From: Jacaranda mimosifolia
Lineage: Eukaryota; Streptophyta; Magnoliopsida; Lamiales; Bignoniaceae
NCBI GenBank assembly: GCA_018894105.1
Contig: CM032128.1
Location: 17,837,001-17,901,000, forward strand
DNA length: 64,000 bases
Direction: 5' to 3'
The translations under genes were made by a program, and so were the position numbers. This document shows positions 1-8,616 of this stretch, one piece after another. Under the pieces are notes generated by a model. The model was not told the origin of the DNA and did not search any database. It saw only the letters and a program-made list of their open reading frames with translations. Position 1 is the first letter of the stretch; each line of letters starts with the position of its first letter.

Positions 1-380
1 ATTGTACTAATTTTTCATTTAGTAGAATTAATGGGTATCTTCTATATTACTAAATTTTGAATTATCAGAGCTCCATTCATAAAGGGTTTGCTCCGTCAGT
101 CATACTATGGGGGAAAATGAAAATGAAAGAAGTGGAAAAAGAAACATGAAAATAAAAAGGGGGGTGGGTGGTAGAAATTTCTAGTTTTGCTTTGTTAATT
201 TGCTTTTTACTTCTCTAGTAGGTTGATTGGATTAGAAATCTCAAGCTGATATAGAGACTGCCATAGTGTCTTTCTGCTGCAGCCACAACTCTTTATTTTT
301 GTACCTTGATTTTGCAAAGTAAGTTGAATTTTTTTCCCCTATTTCTGCCTACTTATCAACTCTAAAATTGGCTCCAATCA
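1..380. other. No gene seen
   Basis: AT-rich sequence with no coding pattern I can support. It may be the 5' part of the decayed retrocopy that follows, but similarity to the better copy at 27359-29760 is not visible here. Confidence 0.4.
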
Positions 381-1177
381 GTGAATAATTTGAAAGCTAG
401 AGAGTTTATTTACTCTTTATGGTTTTGTAAAATTCTCATTCGCAACACTGTGGTTGATGTTTCTGCTAAAAATGTGATGAAGTGTTTTGATAGAGTAGAA
501 AATGGGAAAAACTCTGATAATGATGTTGTTGTTGTTGATGTTGAATTGGGAAATAGTGGGGATTTGGGTTCTATTATTGCTTCTGAATGTGGTGCAGATA
601 AGTTTGTTAACTTGATTGAACCTTTTGTTCACTTTGAGAAATTTGAACTTGATTCTGCAATGAGTTCGGATTTTATAGATAACCTAAATGTGGTGTTAAA
701 CGATCAGTCCTTTTGTATTGATACTAATAGAGTATGCTACCATGGACTGAATAGGTTGTTTGATGAAGGACTAGGGGCCAATGTCCTTGCTCCTTCTACT
801 TTTCAGCTTCCTCCGCTCTCTCATTCATCTCCTCCTTCCTAGCCCCCTCCCTCATGCTCCGCACACGCTCCTTCTTTCAACCCTTCATCAAATTCTCCAT
901 CCTATCACCTGCCTGACCTTTCTTCCCATATTGCCACTCCAATACAAATTCTCCCACCCATAGTTTTATACCTATCATATATTCTCCTCCAAATCTAGAC
1001 GAGGACTTAAACGTTGATCCATCTTCATATTTATCTAGGGAGGATATCTTTTAGGATGCTCAGGATGTCATCAACATCCCAAGAGCTAAATCTGAGGATG
1101 AATGGTTTCATACAGAAGTTGAATCTCGCAGTAAGAAAAAATCTAAAAAACTTAAAAATAAGGGGAAGCGGTATTAA
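381..1177 (+). pseudogene. C-terminal half of zinc-knuckle (LINE ORF1-like) protein, broken
   Basis: The first open part (381-842) ends in a segment that matches the 27400 ORF closely: SFCIDTN.(V/M)CYH.LNRLFDEG, followed by a proline/serine-rich stretch. After a frame break the match resumes near 998 with NLDEDL, then DIF.DAQD (one internal stop) and a basic tail (KKKSKKLKNKGKRY) ending at a stop at 1175-1177. The zinc knuckle itself is not visible here. In plant L1-type LINEs, ORF1 proteins carry a DUF4283 domain and CCHC knuckle that bind RNA; that role is inferred from the better copy. At least one frameshift and one stop make this a pseudogene. Confidence 0.55.
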
Positions 1178-2137
1178 TCCGCTTTGGTTCTTAGTTGAAG
1201 TTGAAATGTGTTGATTTCTGTTGAATGCAGTGGCTAATATGCTGATTCTGTTCAGTTCTTTGGTCCCTGGTTTTGGTTCGTAATGTGCAGGTTTTGAGTT
1301 TTGATGAAATGTTCTCTTGTTGCTTTGAATTTATCTCTCTCCTATGCTGTCTGGATAGGATATTAAACCTAGTTCAAAATCGTGGATATTGATTGAAGAT
1401 TGCTTGAGTTTAAGATGTTGTTGACTGTTGGTTTTTTGTTCACACTAGTTGATATTTCAATTGTGTTGATGCATTTTTGGGGTCAATACCCTTGCTGGGC
1501 ATTGATGCTTTTTGCTGAATCTATCTTTGGGTTCAAACGATTAGATGATGTTTATTTTAGCTACAAAACTCGGAATTTGGCTTCTGATTTTGTTTTTGCT
1601 TTATTATTCCCCTGTTATGTTGGAATCTGGTTGGATTTCACTTCAAGGAGCCTCTGAATAACAGTTTTTCAATTTCTTGTAGCTAGGTGAATTTTGTTGC
1701 TGCAATCTGAATTGAATGGTGAACTTAGCCTGACTTAAATTAAAAGGCGTTGTTATTTTGTTTTGATTTGCTTAGGAAGTTGTTTTGCTTGTTTGAATTT
1801 TGTGCTGCTGGAGAGGTTCTATTGCTGGGACTACACAAATTTTGTGGCTTCTAAAATTGAGTACTCAGATTTGTCAGAGTTGCTATCTGTTGTTCGTTGC
1901 CACATCATAGGTGCACTTTGTTGAAATTTCGTATCTGGCACTTTGAGGTTAGAATTTTATTTAGTAAGGGTGCCAGTTACAAACTTTACTAAACTTTTGC
2001 CGCAATTTGGAGTTGAATGTAGGGCAGGTACATAACCTACTATCTCCAAGAGATCAGTAGCTGCCTGGGTGGTTTTTGCTTCAGTTGAGAGCTTTTCCAT
2101 TTTTGCTTTCAATTAAGTCTCTTGAATTACTACATAA

Positions 2138-2460
2138 GGGGCTGTTTGGTTTTATTTCCATTTTCAATTTCTATTTCCATCATTTATAAAAATTTGAAAA
2201 GTTAGTTAGTGGAAATGAGTTGAAAGTGGTTTGTATTTGGATGAAATGTTGGAAATGTAATGATTATGTTAGTTTTAATAGGTTGTAAGTGGAGAGAGAC
2301 AAAAATAATGGAATAGAGAGAGAAGATATATAGGTTATTGGAGAATGTGTTTTGAAAATGAAAATGATGTTGGGTGAAATTTTCTAGACAGTGATGGTTT
2401 TTTTTCTAGAATAGTAGAAAATGGAAAAAAGTGAGTGTGGAAATAAAACCAAACAGGCCC
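2138..2460. mobile_element. MITE, 323 bp, with ~22-bp terminal inverted repeats
   Basis: The left end GGGGCTGTTTGGTTTTATTT is an inverted match to the right end, which read on the other strand is GGGCCTGTTTGGTTTTATTT. The interior is AT-rich and non-coding. The G-rich terminus followed by TGTTTGGT resembles plant Tourist (PIF/Harbinger) MITEs. The flanks are TAA on the left and TTA on the right, which is not a clean direct duplication, so the superfamily is tentative. It sits inside the 3' region of retrocopy 1 and is therefore younger. Confidence 0.7.
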
Positions 2461-3287
2461 TTAAATTTCTGCCTGTTGACTATTGAGATTACTGTTTTGT
2501 ATTTGCTTTTTGAATCTTGGCTATAAACTTTCTCCTCAAATTTATACCTTATTCCTGTTCCAAGTTGGGCATCAGATTTGTGCAGATAATTATTGAAGAG
2601 GGATCTCATAGTTGCTCGACTGAATTAGTCTGTTAGAATTGAGATTCATGCTTTTTGGAGTTGGGGCTGCTTAGCTTGATTGATTTTGCATTACAGGCCT
2701 CAATTTAGTTCAATTTTTTGCTGCAAGGAGGATTTGACCCTTGGTTGCCTAGAGGGTTAATTGGCTTTTTGTGGAAATTACCCACTGAAATTGAGTTTTG
2801 ATCTTGGGTCACCTTGAAGTCAATCACTCAGTTGCAATTGCTTCACAAGGGCGGCCTTTTGCTACCAGTGGAGTCGATGCCACAAACCATGGAATTCCAA
2901 TTACTCTGATGGTCTATTTAATCTGTAGGAATTGTTGCTAGCCCGCGAATTCAAACCTTACACGATTACACCTGTGGCATGGGATGATTTTTTTTTGGGG
3001 GGTTTGAAATTGATTGTGGTCCAAAGGAAACCTAGGCCCTCTTGGAGACTTGCTTGCTAGACTTTGTTTTATTTTAATGGAATGGGTAGTAGTCTTGGAT
3101 ATTTATTTTAATGTGGTTCACTTGATTATAAGTGATTAGTATAATTTTGCTCCAAAAAAAAGTATGCAAGAGAAGTAAGTACTTCATTGTTTTAATTTTG
3201 CTAAAACTCTCTTCAGTTGTAATCTCTTTTTGGTTTCTAATATATGATGAACCTGTTCCGAGTGCTATAGAAGAAAAAAAAAAAAAA

Positions 3288-4380
3288 GATCACGTGAGGA
3301 CATACTTGAGATTAAGTAGCATTTAATTTATGGGCCTTTAATCCAGAAAATGAAAGAGGGTCACAAAAAGGTTTGTAGAATTTAAAGGAGTTTCTCACAA
3401 CCATGGGAATCTAACAACATCTCAATATAGCATACCAATATCCTCAAGCATACAACCAAAGTCAGAAGGTTGAATAATGTTTAAAAAACTACCTTAAGAG
3501 CATGAGCGATACAATATTAGGGCAATGAATTAAATGAATAGCTAGCTATAGTTGAATGGTTGTTCCCAAGTCATAGCTCAAGTAACATCTTTTTTTTCCG
3601 GCTTTTGTTTTAACTTTAATGTGCAGATAATTATAAGTCTTTTTATAGCTCATACTGCTATTCTTAATCCGCGTTGAATGGTTGTTCAACACAAACCACC
3701 ACACATCTATAAAAGCAATGATCCACTTCGAAGCTCTATATATATAGTATTAAACCATCATGTGGAGTCACTTATCCATATATATGCAACAAATCACAGT
3801 GTAAGAAGTGGAAGAGATCTATGTTTCAAGATAAAAAAAGAAAGAAAAAAAAGGTAACATACAACAGTACCACAAACAACATTTGGTCCGTGCACAACAT
3901 AATGAATTAAGCAGCGGATATGTTAAGAATCAAGATGTTGTTCTGTTCAATAGTAGGACAATATTGTTTCGATCAATTAATGAACCAATAGTCTCTAGTC
4001 ATTCGATTAGATCAATCACCCATCCATCAAATCTCCTTCTACATAATTGGCAGAAGACTTACAATGGAGCTAAAGAAACAGTAGGAGTTACTATAATATA
4101 GTTGTCACAAAATGCAATTACTATATACTTTCCGGAAATAGTTTCCTTAATATTGTTAGCAAATCTACGAGTTCAAAATCCACTATTTTATGCCAACCAA
4201 CAAAATTCCTCAACCAGGACTCTGCCACACAATGGACAATCCAATGGAAAACTAGCTCCATTTAGGTTCCTCCTCACATATGAACATGAAATCCCTCGTC
4301 GAGGTCTCATCTTCTCATATTACACTGTTTATAGAGCAATGCAAATATCAATTGCTCCTAAAAAATGCTTCAATTCCTTA
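3288..4380. other. No gene seen; region downstream of captured fragments
   Basis: AT-rich sequence without coding support. On the - strand it lies just past the stop of the NHX fragment, so the part near 4100-4380 may be former NHX 3' UTR carried along with it. I looked here for a MULE inverted repeat or a Helitron 3' hairpin with CTRR and saw none. Confidence 0.4.
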
Positions 4381-5077
4381 TCATAATGATTGATTACTTC
4401 GAGATCCACCAAATGTAGGTCTCATATAAGCATCAACAAATCTTTGCCAAGAGGAATGGATAGTATACATAGGCCTTTCTATTAGCATCGACAAACTATC
4501 TTTTGCTCAAAGAAGATTCGTTGCTACTGATTCTTCCAAGGGAAGCAAATGAAGTGTCATTTCCTCATTCGAAATAGTTAGTTCACGGTCTAGGCTGCTT
4601 GTGGTAGCATGAGGAAGTAGATAGCTTATCAAAGGCTTTGTTAAGAAGCTTAAGACCTGCAATTAGGCAACCATAATCACTACAAGGTCCACTGGAAAAA
4701 TGATTCTATATTGCAAACAAACACATAATAGCTATGATATGATTAAGATTTCTAGATGACTAATTTAGGAACTTACACTCACTAATGTGCTAAAGAGCAC
4801 GACAATAACTATTGTGGTAACTATTGTGCCATTGACCGAATTCAACGGCATGCCATAAATAGTAAACTGCAATGATAATCAAAAATTAATATGGGAAGGT
4901 GTAAGTTTGTTTCTTGAGTCAAAAACAAGCAATAGAGTATGTTTGTTGAAGACCACCAGCCACACCTATGAGCATGTTACCTGTTTGAATGCTAAAGCAA
5001 TGGAGACAACCCCTCTCATTAGCCCAACCCACCAAATTACAATTTGGTTGGAGGGAAGAAAAGTTAACAAAATAATG
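4381..5077 (-). pseudogene. NHX-type vacuolar Na+/H+ antiporter, 3' exons only (captured fragment)
   Basis: Three exon-like blocks on the - strand keep splice signals: 5077-4981, 4866-4793 and 4656-4381. They read in order as WWVGLMRGVVSIALAFKQ, then TIVTTIVIVVLFSTLV, then LTKPLISYLLPH and, after a frame break near 4495, RPMYTIHSSWQRFVDAYMRP with a stop at 4381-4383. These are the last transmembrane part and cytosolic tail of plant NHX1-like exchangers, which move Na+ or K+ into the vacuole in exchange for H+. The membrane domain with the ion-binding site is absent. A premature TGA follows NLL in the last exon. Retained introns show a DNA-level copy, not a processed one. It is the most 3' member of a three-gene fragment series. 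Confidence 0.75.
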
Positions 5078-5732
5078 CTGAAAACCCATGATGCTAAGAG
5101 TTGGGAGTTCAGGCAAGAAAGTTGTATAAAAAACAGATCTATATAAGAGATTCTAAAGTTGCCATTTGTGACGATTAATAACTGCTTATTGTGCTATTCA
5201 TGTAGTTGCTCTTCCACATATTTAGATGAGTTCATTTAATTCAACAGGATAAGCTAAATAAGTATTGGTGGTTTATTAATTAGATTAATTTCTCTTTCCA
5301 TTGCATTATGTGCACTTGAGCAAAGGAGTCAAGAAGACTTCCCAAATCACAAGCCCGCAAGGGGTTCCTTGCCTATTTTAGCATAGAGTGGTAAGAGCAA
5401 TTCAAGTAAATCGATGCAAGACATGATCCAATTTTCCCTTTGAATTGCACTGCATGTTCATAAATAAAAAGGTGAAAAAAGAAATAAGAGATAAGAAATG
5501 AGAGCACTATATAAGGATGATAACTACTATCGAACATAACAATGCTTCCTGAATAAAGAAGCCTATAAAGAAAAAGTTAGCCAATAGTTTCAAAAGTAAA
5601 TTCTGGCTCATTTTCCAACCATGCAACCATCAATATAGAATATCAATAAGATAAAAATAGTATACCAAGAGCATAATAGGGTTAATATCTAATTCCAATG
5701 CAATAACTCTGCACCTTTTAAATTTCGTTTAA

Positions 5733-5757
5733 CAAGTAATAATAATAATAATAATAA
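5733..5757. repeat. (AAT)n microsatellite
   Basis: About eight uninterrupted AAT/TAA units between the NHX and mannosidase fragments. Confidence 0.8.
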
Positions 5758-5981
5758 CTATTACTAGGCATATGAATTTGAGAACAATGAAATTTGTCTC
5801 TTAATTCTTTTACTAGGCAACTTTTGGTGGGAGGACCAGAAGTGTGCTTATGTATATAATTGTTTATGAACCAACCATCCCTTCCTCCCTATCTCTCACT
5901 GACACACATATAATCACACACATATTTTGTCTTAGAATCTCAAAAAGAAAATCAAACAAGTTCATAATAGTAAAGTTCAAC

Positions 5982-6334
5982 CTGGCTAAATGTCGCTATA
6001 GATGCAGCACATTGACCATTCAACTTTGAATCAACCAGACAGTTTTTGCCTGCAAAATATAAAGTATTTTAATAGCATTTTATGAGATTAGAAAATCAGT
6101 TATAAAGATAAGCAAACGGATACATCATAAGATGTAATCATATATTAGAATTACAAAAAAATGCACCTCTGAGGCTCCAACAGCCAAGCATTTTGCATAG
6201 TCATTTGTAGTATGCTGTTTAGCAGTACTAGTAACATCATCGTGGTGCTGTGCGATTCCCAAAGCATTACCTAAGCCATCAGTATTAACTCGAGTGGATA
6301 TCCTTCCCATCAGAAATTCAAGTTGACGAGCTGC
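5982..6334 (-). pseudogene. GH38 alpha-mannosidase, internal exons only (captured fragment)
   Basis: The exon at 6334-6167 (56 codons, flanked by AG and GT) reads AARQLEFLMGRIS, then ALGIAQHHDDVT and KQHTTNDYAKCLAVGASE. The AQHHDAVTGT-like block is the hallmark of the central region of plant lysosomal-type alpha-mannosidases, which trim mannose from N-glycans in vacuole or apoplast. The second block, 6049-5982, reads NCLVDSKLNGQCAASIATFSQ and fits the next part of that family. The join between the two is out of frame and lacks residues, so the fragment is broken. The catalytic N-terminal exons and the C-terminal half are missing. It lies between NOP2-derived and NHX-derived exons on the same strand. 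Confidence 0.75.
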
Positions 6335-6522
6335 CTATGAATTCATAAATTAAAATGACTTTGTGATGTAATAAGAGGAGGACACACCAAAAGCTGCTGA
6401 AAAGATAAGGTGCTCTTGAGTTTTATATGGAGCATATATGATGAAAGAGGGTAATATAATAAAACTATTTAGTAGATATATCATAAATTAGTTAGATTAA
6501 ATCCATATTAGTTATTGACTAG

Positions 6523-7892
6523 TATTTTTCATAAGAGCAGCAATATAGGTTGTTTTACCACCAGGAGCAGCCCTTCAAATACACCAATTGAAACCAGGAG
6601 TTGAATCACATACAAGGCAAGCAACAATAGAATTGCACCATAAATACATTATTTCATAGATAAATATTTTTGCAATGCATATAACATCCTTATCATAGAT
6701 GCCCTTAATGACATCCAGTTTCAGGTAGCTGAGCTTATGAAACTTCATTATAAAATTAAGATATAATAGTTAAACCTTCATGATTTGCGTGATGTATAAG
6801 ATGATAAAAATTAAAAAGAAAATGAAAAAAAAAAGAATAGGGGAAGGGAGAACCAAGAGGCAACTTAAAAAGAAACTAAAAGTGTTTGAATTTTGCAGTA
6901 CAAATAAATGGTACTAAGAAATGAAAAAAAGAGAGAAGGAGATAATGAGTGTTGTGGTATGAAAAAGGGTTGAGAATGAAAGTTGCAGGAATTGTATTAT
7001 CAAAAAGGAAAAACAAACAAAGTGAAGAGAAAATTATAGAGTAACGGTATAAATAACAAATACTCACGCCATGTCAACATTTCTTTATTTTCTTGAGGTG
7101 CAAAGGCCATCATAGGCAAAAAGAGCTTGCACTTTGAAGCTGTTAGCAAGTAAACCATTAGCTCTATCATGTAAATCAAACCAAATATTGGGAATCTAGA
7201 AAGTGATGATACCATATAATGGCTGGCCATGTATTCTGGAGTGGCCTCAAATGGAACTTGTGAATCACATACAACCAAACCAACCTAAAAACAAACAAAT
7301 ATGCCATCATAGGTTGATCCTTTAATATCATGGATAAAAGAACAAATGATACCCACAACCTCATAACTTAAACTAATTACTACAAACACATAGAAAATCT
7401 TACTTTGGACCATTTGCTTGATGGATCGAGGTTGACTCCTTTATTTAAAAGAACACCAACCAAGTCCCTCCGATGAGTCTAAGCCTAGTAGAGAAATATT
7501 AGCAACGTGCAACTTTTTTGCAATGGAACACCAACAAAAAGCCTAAAAATAAAAACATTAAAAAATCCATATTACCTTCAAAGTGTTTGTGCAGAGGCAT
7601 ATAGACCTGGGCTTCTCAAAAGCTTCAATAAGTTCCATAAGTTCCACAACTAGAAACATCTGAACAAAGATCGTGAATCACAAAATCCACAAGCAAATGC
7701 AAGTTGAGGTCCAAAACTGAAAGAAGAAATGGCAAAGGAGTTATGTTTTCAGAATAAGAAAATTACCTTAACTAAAGCTTCAATCAGAAACTCATTGTAT
7801 CCATAGTAAGAACTTAAATCCATTTTAAGTTGATCAACATAATCCTTTCGTGTTGCCCCTTCTTGCCTCAAAGACTTAAAATTTGAAAGCAC
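6523..7892 (-). pseudogene. NOP2/NSUN1 25S rRNA (cytosine-C5) methyltransferase, middle exons (captured fragment)
   Basis: Six exon blocks on the - strand keep GT and AG borders: 7892-7767 (42 codons, [17 protein letters not shown], then [14 protein letters not shown]), 7659-7576 (28 codons, VVELMELIEAFEKPR), 7478-7404 (25 codons, KGVNLDPSSKWSK), 7284-7213 (24 codons, DSQVPFEATPEYMASHYM), 7139-7068 and 6572-~6523 (AAPGGKTTYIAALMKNT, SAM-binding motif I). NOP2 methylates 25S rRNA in the nucleolus. The 7139-7068 exon appears to have lost two single bases. The CLRTNTLK block reads CLCTNTLK. The N-terminal region and the catalytic cysteine region are absent, so no enzyme can be made. Confidence 0.8.
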
Positions 7893-8010
7893 CTGCACAA
7901 CTGAAATAATAACCCAAATCTCAACATTCTAATTACAAGAATCTTTAAGTACCAATTGATACATATACAAAGTCAAAATTGAAGAATGAAAATGAAAATA
8001 TTTCACATAC

Positions 8011-8120
8011 CTAGAAACGAGAGAGAGTCGACGGGAGTAGCAAAATTTTTCAAAGGCGAACTTTGAATTTTTTTGTCTCCTTGAACTGAGGTTTCGAGAG
8101 TTTTTCTTCCGGAGAAAAGT
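8011..8120 (-). other. Possible leader exon of the chimeric fragment transcript
   Basis: On the - strand a stretch ending CGTTTCTAG is followed by GTATGTG, a good donor site, 118 bases before the first NOP2 exon. The upstream sequence is pyrimidine-rich and could be a 5' UTR and promoter for a chimeric transcript. This is inference from splice-site quality and position; transcription is not shown. Confidence 0.3.
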
Positions 8121-8351
8121 GGGGAATGTGAGAAAATTGAGAAAAATAGGAGATAATAAATAATTTAAATGTTAGATTTAACAAATTAAAAAGATAAATA
8201 AAATATTTGACCTAAGAAAGGATAATTGTTATAATTTTTTATTTATTAAAATAAATTACCATTTAACATAAAATAAAAATATATATGATAATATACAAAA
8301 ACAAAGTGATTAAAACTATAGAAAAGCTCCTTAAAATCAGCACCAACTCCG

Positions 8352-8396
8352 AAGCCCATCTTTTTTTTTTGGATAGTTAACACCTAAGCCCATCTT
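8352..8396. repeat. 11-bp direct repeat around a T-run
   Basis: AAGCCCATCTT occurs at 8352-8362 and again at 8386-8396, separated by a T-run and ggatagttaacacct. It may be a small insertion with a target duplication or a transposon footprint in the spacer upstream of the phosphatase gene. Confidence 0.5.
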
Positions 8397-8616
8397 ACAA
8401 AATAAATGAAACGATGCACATAACTCAGAATCAAGACTACCCACGGGTCAAAAGATAAGGTCAAATCACTATAAACTAGTAACTCGAATAAAAGATACCA
8501 AATACGTGGTGGAAAATTCTCCACCTTTGGAACATACAAAATGATTTTAGATTTGCAAGAAAATAAGAAATGAGAAATACAAGAGCCGGCCACGGACTGA
8601 ACGACAAAGCAGATTA

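Larger units (their letters stand above)
381..3287 (+). mobile_element. Degenerate poly(A)-ended retrocopy of a zinc-knuckle ORF1-like unit (copy 1)
   Basis: The unit has the same order of parts as the better copy at 27359-29760: a coding part, then a long T/G-rich untranslated-looking region, then a short A-run at 3273-3286. The 3' ends match in sequence: both have a gaagtaagt.cttc block, a ctaatatat block and a cctgaac/cctgttcc block just before the A-run. A terminal poly(A) tract without LTRs points to target-primed reverse transcription as in LINEs. No reverse transcriptase ORF is present, so the unit is non-autonomous. A MITE is inserted at 2138-2460. The 5' end is uncertain. Confidence 0.6.

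Noticed and set aside
4381..7892. A single functional - strand gene
   Set aside because: The exon blocks belong to three different protein families, frames break inside and between blocks, and key catalytic parts are missing.
3288..8616. Helitron or MULE termini for the captured cluster
   Set aside because: I looked for TC/CTRR ends with a hairpin and for long inverted repeats with 9-bp duplications and saw none that convince; the carrier is left open.
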